Shown here in pieces: positions 1 to 7,649 of a stretch of DNA of 64,000 bases; within the stretch, counting starts at the first letter, position 1, and each line of letters begins with the position of its first letter. The stretch comes from Streptomyces sp. YS415. Lineage in GTDB: Bacteria; Actinomycetota; Actinomycetes; Streptomycetales; Streptomycetaceae. The stretch is from assembly GCF_023544665.1 (NCBI RefSeq), contig NZ_JAMJFL010000003.1, forward strand, positions 297,550 to 361,549. The letters run 5' to 3'. Position numbers and translations under genes: made by a program. The notes beneath the pieces are model-generated. The model was not told the DNA's origin, did not search any database, and saw only the letters and a program-made list of their open reading frames with translations.

Positions 1-98
1 GGCCCAGCATCTTCGGCGCGGGCGGCACCATCCAGCAGAACAACGGCCCCCAGGGCGGCGGGCCGCAGGGTGCGGGCGGGGGCGGCGGAACACCGTAG
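1..98 (+). CDS. 3' end of a small Gly/Asn/Gln-rich protein (partial)
   Basis: Only the last 31 codons are in the window, read in frame 3 and ending at TAG 96-98. The tail is low-complexity (…GAGGTIQQNNGPQGGG…) and rich in Gly, Asn and Gln. It resembles the N-terminal Asn/Gly stretch of the next gene (…GRIEINNGPDAV), so the two may be paralogous or share a repeat-type domain. It is followed 37 nt later by the co-directional 106-aa gene, so the two are probably co-transcribed. No function can be assigned from this fragment. The frame is chosen because it is open to the window edge and because of the similarity to its neighbour. Confidence 0.5.
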   Translation, partial: PSIFGAGGTIQQNNGPQGGGPQGAGGGGGTP

Positions 99-135
99 GC
101 CAAGCCCCGACCCGGTACGGAACAGGAGCCGGTAC

Positions 136-456
136 ATGAGCACGTACCACATCAACAACGTCAACGGCCCGGCCAACTTCGGCGACAACGGCCGTATCGA
201 GATCAACAACGGCCCCGACGCCGTGGCCCTGCTGCGGCTGGCCGACCAGCTCGTGGAGCGGCTGCGCCTGGAGAGCCCGGCGCTGGTCCCGCAGGCCCAG
301 GTCGTCCAGGGTGAGCTGGCCGGTGCCGGGCAGGACGGGCGGCCCGCCGACCGGGGCCGGATCCGGGCCGCCCTGGAAACCATCGGCATCGGGGTCGCGG
401 CGGGCAGCGGCGGACTCGCCCTGGCCCAGGAGATCGGACGCGTCCTGGGCCTGTGA
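136..456 (+). CDS. 106-aa protein with N-terminal Asn/Gly repeats and a C-terminal helical domain
   Basis: The ATG at 136 has a good AGGAG ribosome site 8 nt upstream, so it is preferred over the in-frame start at 70. Residues 1-30 contain alternating N/G motifs (HINNVNGPANFGDNGRIEINNG), a pattern seen in short beta-solenoid-like modules of actinobacterial conflict-associated proteins. Residues 33-100 look helical, with a charged coil (LADQLVERLRLESPALVPQA) and then a Gly-rich hydrophobic end (GIGVAAGSGGLALAQEIGRVLGL). There are no catalytic residues and no signal peptide. It converges tail-to-tail (9-nt gap) with the kinase gene of the GTPase/TerY operon, so it may be an adaptor or sensor for that system, but this is inference from position. 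I do not recognise a named family with certainty. Confidence 0.65.
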   Translation: MSTYHINNVNGPANFGDNGRIEINNGPDAVALLRLADQLVERLRLESPALVPQAQVVQGELAGAGQDGRPADRGRIRAALETIGIGVAAGSGGLALAQEIGRVLGL

Positions 457-465
457 GCGGCCCCG

Positions 466-1803
466 CTACCTGGCGCGCACCACCGCCCGCGCCCCGCCGC
501 CGAGGTCCAGTTCCAGACCCGAGCGCAGCGGTACGGTCTGGCCGGGGGCGATCTGCTGGGACGTGCCGTCGGAGCGGGTGCCCGTCCAGGTGTCCCCGGA
601 GCGGTTGGCGATGCCGAACCGGCCCGGCTTGGCGGGGTGTTCGACCAGCTCCGCCACCACGCTCCGGTCCGAGCAGTCGTGCCGGGCCGGTTCGGGCAGC
701 AGATGGTGGGCCTGGACCCGGGCCGCCCGGCGCAGCCGGATGTGGTGCTCGGCGCGCGGTGGCGGGGTCGTCACCGTCAGCCGGGGCGGCAGCACCAGCC
801 GCGCCCCGCACCCCCAGCAGGCCCGCTCCGGCGGGTTCTCGCCCGGCTCGGTCATGTTCTGCCGCCCGCAGGAGGCGCACTCCACCACCGCGTCCAGCAC
901 CGCCCGCAGCGCGTTGCGCCACTCCGTCTCGCGCACCCGGGCCGCGGGGTCCCGCAGACCGACGGTGAAGCTGCGCACGAACAGGTGCTGGAGGGTGCCG
1001 ACCGCCGCGTCCCAGGTCGCCAGCACCGTCGCGTGCTCCATCGGGTCGGGCGCGTTGGAGTCGTCCACCGGATCGAACACGAACAGCGGGCTCTTGCCGT
1101 ACAGCCGCTTCTCCGCCGCCTCGTCGAAGCAGTGAATGCCCAACTCCCGTCTGCCTTCCAGCGGATGGTGGTTCATCAGCAGCATGAACAGCAGCACGGC
1201 CAGGGAGTGCAGATCGGACTGGGTGCCCGGCCGGGCGCCCGGCTCGGCGCGCACCAGCTCCGGCGCCATGAACTTCATCGTCCCCGAGATGCCGCTCGCG
1301 TCGCCCTCCACCACGGCGTTGTCGTTGTCGCACACCAGCACCTCACCGGTGGCCGGGTCGAAGAAGACGTTCCCCCAGGAGATGTCCCGGTAGGCGATCC
1401 CGCGCGAGTGCAGCGCCTGGTACGCCTCCACCGTGTAGAGACAGGCCGTGAGCAGCGCCCCCGTACTCGTGCGCAGTTGGCGCCGGAACAGGTCGGGTAG
1501 GCCCTTGAAGCGCTCCGGGCGCAGCTCCATCAGATAGCCGAACGAACCCCGGTACCCGGCCACGTACGCCTCGGGCCACAGGAACCGGTCGTCGTCGAAG
1601 TCCCGCTCCACCAGCTCCTGGACGATCGCCGCCTGCTCCGGTGTCGCACAGGTCGGGTAGTACCACTTCAGGGCCTTCTCCCCGGCCGCCGTCCGCACCC
1701 GGTACACCTCGCCCTGGCCACCGGCGCCCAGCATGCCGATGATCTCGGCCTCGTCGCCGTTGTCCACGGCCAGCCGCGTCCCGCTGTCGAGCATGCCGCT
1801 CAT
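466..1803 (-). CDS. Ser/Thr protein kinase with C-terminal zinc ribbon (TerY-P triad type)
   Basis: A 445-aa cytoplasmic eukaryotic-like kinase. It has a Gly loop GAGGQGEVY (26-34), a likely ATP-anchoring Lys46, a catalytic loop YRDISWGN with Asp140 and Asn145 (HRD replaced by YRD), the metal motif DNDN (159-162) in place of DFG, and an APE motif at 180-182. After the kinase core comes a CxxC…CxxC zinc ribbon (Cys309, 312, 329, 332) and a beta-rich tail of about 75 residues (GRFGIANRSGDTW) that resembles an FHA-like or small beta-sandwich domain. The DND variant is typical, as far as I recall, of kinases paired with a vWA protein and a PP2C phosphatase. Those two genes lie immediately upstream (4-nt gap to PP2C). 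It is the last gene of the nine-gene operon. There is no transmembrane segment, unlike PknB-type kinases. Confidence 0.9.
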   Translation of the reverse strand: MSGMLDSGTRLAVDNGDEAEIIGMLGAGGQGEVYRVRTAAGEKALKWYYPTCATPEQAAIVQELVERDFDDDRFLWPEAYVAGYRGSFGYLMELRPERFKGLPDLFRRQLRTSTGALLTACLYTVEAYQALHSRGIAYRDISWGNVFFDPATGEVLVCDNDNAVVEGDASGISGTMKFMAPELVRAEPGARPGTQSDLHSLAVLLFMLLMNHHPLEGRRELGIHCFDEAAEKRLYGKSPLFVFDPVDDSNAPDPMEHATVLATWDAAVGTLQHLFVRSFTVGLRDPAARVRETEWRNALRAVLDAVVECASCGRQNMTEPGENPPERACWGCGARLVLPPRLTVTTPPPRAEHHIRLRRAARVQAHHLLPEPARHDCSDRSVVAELVEHPAKPGRFGIANRSGDTWTGTRSDGTSQQIAPGQTVPLRSGLELDLGGGARAVVRAR

Positions 1804-1807
1804 CCGC

Positions 1808-2680
1808 TCAACTCTCCGTTGTCTCTTCCGTTGTCGACGTCAGGTGCACCGGCCGCAGCGCGGCCACCAGCGTCGTGTCGTCCCCGGAGTAGCGCGAGGC
1901 ATGCCGCAGCCACTCCGGCAGCACCTCGCGCACCCCCGCCGTGCCCTCTTGCGCCAGCCGGTCGTCCAGCCCCTCGACGAACTCCCGGTAGCCGTCCGCG
2001 GCGGCGAAGCTCTTCGACAGACCGTCCGTCGACAGCACCACCAGACGCGGCCCGCGCGCCTCGTCGAACAGCGGCGCCCAGTGCGTACGCACCGCCCGCC
2101 ACGCCTGGGCGCCGCACAGCGACTCCGTCTCGTCGCCGAGATCCTCCTCGGCCGGAGCCAGCGGCCGGCGCAGCTCCCCGTCGTGCTCGACCACCGCGAG
2201 ATCGCCGTCGCCGATCTGCCAGGCCACGAACAGCCACGGCGTGAGCACGGCGCCGACCAGGGTGGTGCCGTACAGCAGCAGCTTGTCGCCCGGCTCCGGC
2301 TCGGGCGCGCCGTCGTCGGCGACCGGGCGGTGCCGGTCCCAGTGACCGAGCGCCTCCGACCGCCACTCCTGCACCAGGGCGCGCGGGAAGTCGTCGCGGG
2401 CGTACGCCATCAGCCGGGCGAGCCGCCCCGGCGCGTGGCAGTCGCGGGCCGCGCGGCCGAAGGAGACCGCCAGCCCCAGGAACCGGTCCACGGCGAACCG
2501 GGCGCCGAGCTCGCTGCGGGCGTGCACCGCCGAGCCGTGTCCGTCGGCCACCGCCAGCACCAGCGGCTCGTCCCCGGAGCCGGTGCCCTCACAGGCCCAC
2601 CAGTCCTGGTTGCACCGCTTGCCGACGCCCTGGACGCTGTCGCCGAGTGTGTCCCAGCGTCGCACCCCGAGCGTCACCAC
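1808..2680 (-). CDS. PP2C-family Ser/Thr phosphatase
   Basis: A 290-aa protein with the hallmark metal-binding motifs of PPM/PP2C phosphatases: NQD near residue 24, DGHG at 46-49, TDGLSK in the middle of the protein and a C-terminal GDDTTLV. It would dephosphorylate targets of the adjacent kinase, or the kinase itself, using Mn/Mg. The start is one of two consecutive GTG codons (2680 or 2677), which overlap the stop of the upstream vWA gene by 4 to 7 nt, so the two are probably translationally coupled. No regulatory or membrane domain is attached. Kinase, phosphatase and vWA gene in this order form the 'TerY-P triad'. Confidence 0.9.
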   Translation of the reverse strand: MVTLGVRRWDTLGDSVQGVGKRCNQDWWACEGTGSGDEPLVLAVADGHGSAVHARSELGARFAVDRFLGLAVSFGRAARDCHAPGRLARLMAYARDDFPRALVQEWRSEALGHWDRHRPVADDGAPEPEPGDKLLLYGTTLVGAVLTPWLFVAWQIGDGDLAVVEHDGELRRPLAPAEEDLGDETESLCGAQAWRAVRTHWAPLFDEARGPRLVVLSTDGLSKSFAAADGYREFVEGLDDRLAQEGTAGVREVLPEWLRHASRYSGDDTTLVAALRPVHLTSTTEETTES

Positions 2681-3363
2681 ACGTCGTCGTCATCGTCGTC
2701 GTCCAGGACCGGCGGCGCGTACGGCTGCTGCTTCGCCAACGGGTCGGCCGCCCCGGCCACCGGCTGCGAGGCCGCCTTGACGGCCGCCGTGGACGCCCAG
2801 CGGATCGCCGCCGCCAGCTGCTTGGGGCTGTTGGCGTCCAGCGGCTGCAGCTCGGGGTTGGCGAGGAACTCCTGCAGCACCCCGCGGTCGGCGTCGGTGC
2901 CGATCGCGATGGCGACCCGCACCGCCTTGCGCCCCCACGGGGTCGCGTCGATCGCCTTCAGACCGGCCTTCCAGTCGTCGGTGGGCACCCCGTCCGACAC
3001 CAGCGCCAGCACCGGCTTCAGCGCCCGCTGCGGCATCGGCGGGCTCTGCAGCTCCCGCGCCACCAGGGCCAGCGCCTCACCGAGGTTGGTCATGCCGTCC
3101 ACCTGGACGTCCTGCCAGGTGAAGGCGTCGACCGGCACCGGCACCTGATGGTGCCACTGCGCGGTGGTGGAGAACGTGACCGTGCGCAGCAGGAGCTGGG
3201 CGGCGGGATTGTCGTGCGCCACCGACCGCATCTCCGGGATCGCTTCTCTGATCGCGTAGTTGAGCTGGCCGATCTTCTCGCCCTGCATCGAGTACGAGCA
3301 GTCGAGCAGCCAGATGAAGTGGACCGGCCGGCTGGCCATGGCCCCGCCGGGAATGTCACTCAC
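2674..3363 (-). CDS. TerY-like von Willebrand factor A (vWA) protein
   Basis: A 229-aa single vWA domain with an intact metal-ion-dependent adhesion site: DCSYS (Asp21, Ser23, Ser25), the Thr of MTNLGEAL and the Asp of LVSDGVPTDDW. Proteins of this type bind partners through a divalent cation and are found with tellurite-resistance-type and GTPase conflict systems. The start is GTG 3363, preceded by GAAAGGAAAC. An internal ATG (3339, MASRP) is the alternative. The C-terminus ends in an acidic run (DDDDDDD) just before the stop, which overlaps the PP2C start. A possible role is a scaffold that brings kinase and phosphatase to the membrane-bound GTPase encoded upstream. Confidence 0.88.
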   Translation of the reverse strand: MSDIPGGAMASRPVHFIWLLDCSYSMQGEKIGQLNYAIREAIPEMRSVAHDNPAAQLLLRTVTFSTTAQWHHQVPVPVDAFTWQDVQVDGMTNLGEALALVARELQSPPMPQRALKPVLALVSDGVPTDDWKAGLKAIDATPWGRKAVRVAIAIGTDADRGVLQEFLANPELQPLDANSPKQLAAAIRWASTAAVKAASQPVAGAADPLAKQQPYAPPVLDDDDDDDVW

Positions 3364-3391
3364 GCCGTTTCCTTTCCTCTCGTCGTTGCCG

Positions 3392-3511
3392 TCAGACCAG
3401 CAGCCACTGCGCCAGCCCGAGGAGTGCGAGCACCGTCAGCGCGATGGAGGCGACGAACACGCCCGCCATCACCCGCCGCCAGCGCCCGAGGGACGGTGTC
3501 ACCCGTGTCAT
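3392..3511 (-). CDS. 39-aa single-pass membrane microprotein
   Basis: A small ORF below usual gene-calling cut-offs. Its ATG (3511-3509) overlaps the stop of the upstream GTPase gene as ATGA, and it ends with TGA at 3392-3394, 28 nt before the vWA start. The product begins with a basic segment (MTRVTPSLGRWRR) followed by about 24 hydrophobic residues (VMAGVFVASIALTVLALLGL) and ends AQWLLV. This is a classic N-in single-spanning peptide. Its exact coupling to the operon and its clear membrane segment argue that it is real. It may assist or regulate the membrane-bound GTPase encoded just upstream. No family is recognised. Confidence 0.7.
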   Translation of the reverse strand: MTRVTPSLGRWRRVMAGVFVASIALTVLALLGLAQWLLV

Positions 3512-5151
3512 GCGGGGGTCCTCTCACGGTCGCCGGTGCCACGCAGCCGGATCCTGCGCTCCCGGCCGCCGGAGCCGCCCGCCCCGCCCGGCCCGGCCAG
3601 CGCGCCGGTGCGCAGCCCCGAGGCGGCCAGCAGCCAGAGCACCGGCTCGGCCGCCCGCCGCTGCTCGCTCTCCAGCGGCCCGGTGCCGGTGGCGGCGTGG
3701 GCGCTCACCGCCCAGTAGCGGGCCGCCCGGAAGTCGTGCCCGAGGGCCCGGACCAGCGGGCCGAGGCCGATCTGCTCCAGCCAGCCGTCGATCTGCGCGC
3801 CGGGCACGGCCAGGGTCGTCAGCTGGTCGAGGATGTCCCGCTTGGTGACGACGGTGGCCACGGACAGCCGCCCCCGCCGCCCGGTCAGCGCCGCCAGCTC
3901 GCCGGTCAGCCGCTGGTACGTGTCCCAGGGGCCCTGCGGCGAGGGCCGTGCCGCCCGGGCCCGCGCGAGATCGTCCGCGCCGAGCCTGCCGCGCACCTTG
4001 GGGTCGGCCAGGACGTCGGCGACGAGCACGACTCCGTTCGCGTGCTGGAGGTAGTGCTGGGCGCGCACCCGGTCGGCCTCGCTGACCGATTCGCCCATCG
4101 GGTCGTACAGGTACAGCAGCCGTCGCCGCCGTCCCCGGGTCACCGTCAGCATCAGGGCGCGTGGCTGGCCGCCGGTGGTGGCGCGGGCCCAACCGGTCTG
4201 CCGCAGTTCCTGGTTGAGGTCGTTCGCGGCGGTCCGGTCGTCGTCCGAGGCGTACTCGACGGTGAGTTCACCGCGCCGCGCGCAGGCGTGCAGCCCCTCC
4301 ACCATGGCCGCCATCAGCATCGTCTTGCCGGAGGAGGTCCCGCCGACCAGCGGCGCGTGGACGACGCGGGTGGTGCCGGTGATCCCGGGCAACCGCCGGT
4401 CGCAGTGCGGGCACCGGGTCGTCAGCGCCCCCCGCTTGGCGAACCGGGTCGTCGGCAGCCGGCGCCCGCAGCCGCACCGGTGCCACAGGACGCCGTACCG
4501 CCCGGGCCGCAGCGAGCCGTGTCCCGCCTCGCAGCCGGGGCAGCGGTGCACGGCCAGCGGCACCGGCTGGTAGCAGCCCGGGTAGGGGCACTTGACGCGC
4601 ACTCCCCGGGCCAGCGCCCAGCCCCGCTCCGCACCCCGCAGCACCGGCACGGCCGTCGCGCAGCCCAGCCAGACCAGCGCCAGCAGCAGCGCGAACACCA
4701 CGAGGAACACCCCGAGCAGCAGGGTGGCCAGAGCGGTGCCGATGAGCGCCCCCGCCGCCGTGCCCGGCGCCACGAACACGATCAGCAGCACGGCTCCGGC
4801 CGGGGAGCCGGTACGAGGGCCGGAGGGGAACCGGCCGCGGAACAGGTTCCTGGAGATCCGCTCCAGCCAGGGGTCGGCCAGCGCGGTCCACATCTTCCGC
4901 ATGCCGTAGGCCGCGGCGGTGCCGCCGTCCACCCACATCTGCCGCCACCAGTAGGCCAGGTGGGCGGGTTCGGCGCCCCCCACGGCCGGGACCCGCTGGT
5001 CGGGGCGGCCCGGCTGCCAGGGCCCCAGGCCCTGCCACACCCCACGCACCCCGATCCCGAGGAATTCCCACAGCACCCGGCCCAGGCCCACCCCGGCGGC
5101 GATCAGCGCGCACCACAGGAAGTAGAACGTCACGACGGTCATGGCGCTCAT
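3508..5151 (-). CDS. Membrane-anchored zinc-ribbon P-loop GTPase ('double-GTPase' family)
   Basis: A 547-aa protein. Start ATG 5151 overlaps the GAP1 stop as ATGA. A membrane segment occupies residues 5-25 (VVTFYFLWCALIAAGVGLG), and there is a hydrophobic pair around 115-165. Several CxxC pairs follow (CPYPGC, CPGC, CGCG, CPHC), forming tandem zinc ribbons. The GTPase core has a P-loop GGTSSGKT at about 268-275, a G3-like DPMGE at about 349 and a G4 motif TKRD at about 435. This combination matches the TRAFAC-like 'double-GTPase' proteins described from comparative genomics. It is encoded between the GAP1-type protein and the 39-aa microprotein. The likely role is a nucleotide-dependent switch at the membrane, triggered or reset by GAP1 and the kinase/phosphatase pair. 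Function is inferred, not shown. Confidence 0.85.
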   Translation of the reverse strand: MSAMTVVTFYFLWCALIAAGVGLGRVLWEFLGIGVRGVWQGLGPWQPGRPDQRVPAVGGAEPAHLAYWWRQMWVDGGTAAAYGMRKMWTALADPWLERISRNLFRGRFPSGPRTGSPAGAVLLIVFVAPGTAAGALIGTALATLLLGVFLVVFALLLALVWLGCATAVPVLRGAERGWALARGVRVKCPYPGCYQPVPLAVHRCPGCEAGHGSLRPGRYGVLWHRCGCGRRLPTTRFAKRGALTTRCPHCDRRLPGITGTTRVVHAPLVGGTSSGKTMLMAAMVEGLHACARRGELTVEYASDDDRTAANDLNQELRQTGWARATTGGQPRALMLTVTRGRRRRLLYLYDPMGESVSEADRVRAQHYLQHANGVVLVADVLADPKVRGRLGADDLARARAARPSPQGPWDTYQRLTGELAALTGRRGRLSVATVVTKRDILDQLTTLAVPGAQIDGWLEQIGLGPLVRALGHDFRAARYWAVSAHAATGTGPLESEQRRAAEPVLWLLAASGLRTGALAGPGGAGGSGGRERRIRLRGTGDRERTPA

Positions 5152-7649
5152 CGACGGCCTCCCCGGTATGGCGGTTCCACGTCTCCGGGCCAGGCGGCGC
5201 CGGGTTCCGCGCGCCGCCCCCGTCCGGACAGCCGCCCCGCGAGCCGCCCCAGCGCGCCGGGCCGGTTCCAGGACCGGAACGCGTCGAGCTTGCTCCGCCC
5301 GGCCCGTTCGAGCGCCGCCTCCACCTCGGCGACGTCCTCGGCGGGCAGCGCCTTCACCACCGGCCGCAGCACCTTGCCGAGCAGTGCCGCGCCGGTCTCG
5401 TCCCAGGCGGGGTGGGTGCCCGGGAAGGCGCTCCACGCGCGGAAGCAGACGGCGACGTACGACGGCACGACGCGCAGCCGGTCGGCCACGGCCGGGGAGC
5501 GCCCGGCGCGTTCGTAGGCGGCCAGCAGCTCCGGTTCGCCGGACCGGGCCAGGGCGTACAGCTCGCTCTCCGGCACCGAGTCCGCCACCAGCCGCCGGGC
5601 CAGCGCGTCGAAGGCCCGGTGCAACACCGTGTCCGGCACCGGATCGGCGGCGCCGTCCCGCAGGGACAGCACCCGCCGGACCCACTCCTCGCCCTCGCCC
5701 GGGGTGCCCAGCAGCCCGGCGTACTCCAGCAGGAGCAGCGCCGCCCGCTGCCCGGGGCGCAGTTCGGTGGTGAAGCAGCGCAGCAGGTCCGCGGCGAGGG
5801 CGGGGACGTCCCGGTCGTCGGCCGGCGCGGCGAGGGCGGCGTCGATGAGCAGGTCCCGGGTGCCGGCCGCCCGGTGCAGATCGGATCCGAGTTCGTTCAG
5901 CAGCAGGCTCGCCTCCTGCCCCGTGGGTAAATCCCCGGCGGGCCACACCAGCCGCAGCGCGGTCCGCAGGACGGACGGGTCGGCGTGCGGGGAGGCACCG
6001 GCGGTGCGCAGCGCCCCGTGGAACCGGGCGAGCCGGTCGCCCCCGGGCTCCGCGAGCACGCACATCCGCAGATGCGGGAAGCCGGGCTGCAGCCCGACGG
6101 GCAGACCGGAGCCGGCCAGCGTCCGTGCGGCGGCGGGCGGGTCGGCGGCGGCCAGCGCGTCCAGCGAGCCGAAGAGCGCCAGCCGCAGCGCCGGATGCTC
6201 GTGCACGGCATCGAGCAGGGCGGGCGTACCGAGGCGGGGCGCGGTCGCGTCGGCGGTCTCCGCGGTCCGCAGGGCGGGGTGCCCCACGGGGTGCTCGCGT
6301 GCGGCCGGCCGTTCCTGCGGTGCCGTGTCCACGAGGGCGCGCGCGAGGCGGCCGGCCAGCTCGGGCAGCAGGTCCTGGCAGTCGACGCCGAGGAGATCCG
6401 CCACCCGCAGCAGGGTGAGCGGCCGGCCGTCGGCGGGCTGTGCGGCGTCCGCGACGCCCTCGCGCAGGACGGGCGCGAGAGCGCGGGCCAGGTCGGCGTG
6501 GACCTGCGGGGTCAGGGACCCGGGGCGCAGCGCGGGAACCGGGCCGCCGCCGCGCACGGCGCTCGCCAGCACGCGCGCGGCGAGCGGCGCCGACACCGCG
6601 GTCGGCACCTGCCCGTCGACCCGCTCCCAGAGGGCGGCGAGCGCGGCCGGTTCGTCCGCGTCCTCCCCGTCCCGGCACAGCCCGGCGATCAGCGCGCCCA
6701 GCGTCGCCTCGGGCAGCAGCCGCTCCGCCGCCCACCGGGCCGCCACGGCCCGCGCGTCCGACGGCAGGCCGATGCCCTCGACCAGTGCCGCGACCGTGAG
6801 CGGCCCCAGCCCGTCCACCGGGTCGCGGAACAGATCGGGCCGGCCCGCGATCCAGATCCGGGCGCACACCTGCGCCCAGGTGTCGGTGACCGGCTCCGAC
6901 GGCGGCCGCCGGGTGCAGTCGTGCACCCGGTACCGGTGGTCCTGCGGGATCTGCTCCGACGACGGCAGCACGCCCACGATCTGCTGCCGGGCCTGCTGCG
7001 GACGGCGGGTGTACGTGGTGAACGTCAGCCGGTGCGCCTGCTCGCGCGGGAGCACCGCGCAGGCCAGCGCGATCCACTGCGCCACGTCCGCGCTGTCCTG
7101 CTCCACCAGCACGAGCTGACCGGCGCCCGGATCCTCGGCGACCGCCCGCAGATCGGCGAAGAACGGCGCCAGCCAGGGCTGCCGGGAGGCGGCGAACGCG
7201 ACCAGGCCGTCCCGGCGCAGCAGCCCGGACGGCTCGAACCGGTCGACGGGTCCGGGCCGCCCGTCCGGGGGAGTGGTGTCGGACCAGCGGGGCGACTCCC
7301 AGGCGGTGATGGGCAGCGCCCCGTCCGGCAGCCGGGCTCCCGGCGGCAGATGCACCGCGTGGGCGTGGAAGTTGCCCCAGCGCCCGGTGTAGTCGGCGCC
7401 GGTGTAGACGGAACGGCTCAACAGCCGTCCCCCGTCCGACAGTTCGGAGAAGGCGAAGGCCTTCGGGAAGCTCTTCAGCTCCTCGGTGTCCGGCCGGGCC
7501 GGGAAGTCGCGCGGCGGCTCGTAGCCGATGAGCTGCTCCGCCTCCCGCAGCAGCCCCTGCGGCACCCCCGCGCTGACCGCGGTGAACCGGAAGCCCGAAC
7601 CGTCCGGGCCCGGCGGCGCGGACGTGTAGTGCAGCTGGGCCGGCGTCAC
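5148..7649 (-). CDS. GTPase-associated protein 1 (GAP1) type, 833 aa
   Basis: The chosen start is GTG 7649, which overlaps the stop of the upstream GTPase as GTGA and gives VTPAQLHYTSAPPGPDGSGF. A longer reading from 7712 lies inside the neighbour and is unlikely. The N-terminus (QLHYTSAPPGPDG, then FRFTAVSAGVP and DYTGRWGNFHAHAVHLP) matches what I recall of the GAP1 N-terminal domain. The middle and C-terminal parts are long helical, Leu/Ala-rich repeats without catalytic motifs. It always travels with the two GTPases and is thought to be their partner or regulator. Despite the name, no GTPase-activating chemistry can be read from the sequence. Confidence 0.8.
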   Translation of the reverse strand: MTPAQLHYTSAPPGPDGSGFRFTAVSAGVPQGLLREAEQLIGYEPPRDFPARPDTEELKSFPKAFAFSELSDGGRLLSRSVYTGADYTGRWGNFHAHAVHLPPGARLPDGALPITAWESPRWSDTTPPDGRPGPVDRFEPSGLLRRDGLVAFAASRQPWLAPFFADLRAVAEDPGAGQLVLVEQDSADVAQWIALACAVLPREQAHRLTFTTYTRRPQQARQQIVGVLPSSEQIPQDHRYRVHDCTRRPPSEPVTDTWAQVCARIWIAGRPDLFRDPVDGLGPLTVAALVEGIGLPSDARAVAARWAAERLLPEATLGALIAGLCRDGEDADEPAALAALWERVDGQVPTAVSAPLAARVLASAVRGGGPVPALRPGSLTPQVHADLARALAPVLREGVADAAQPADGRPLTLLRVADLLGVDCQDLLPELAGRLARALVDTAPQERPAAREHPVGHPALRTAETADATAPRLGTPALLDAVHEHPALRLALFGSLDALAAADPPAAARTLAGSGLPVGLQPGFPHLRMCVLAEPGGDRLARFHGALRTAGASPHADPSVLRTALRLVWPAGDLPTGQEASLLLNELGSDLHRAAGTRDLLIDAALAAPADDRDVPALAADLLRCFTTELRPGQRAALLLLEYAGLLGTPGEGEEWVRRVLSLRDGAADPVPDTVLHRAFDALARRLVADSVPESELYALARSGEPELLAAYERAGRSPAVADRLRVVPSYVAVCFRAWSAFPGTHPAWDETGAALLGKVLRPVVKALPAEDVAEVEAALERAGRSKLDAFRSWNRPGALGRLAGRLSGRGRRAEPGAAWPGDVEPPYRGGRR

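Noticed and set aside
2647..5517. Long + strand reading frame of 956 codons opposite the GTPase operon
   Set aside because: It is Arg/Pro/Gly-rich, spans several genes on the other strand and has no domain features; typical high-GC antisense shadow.
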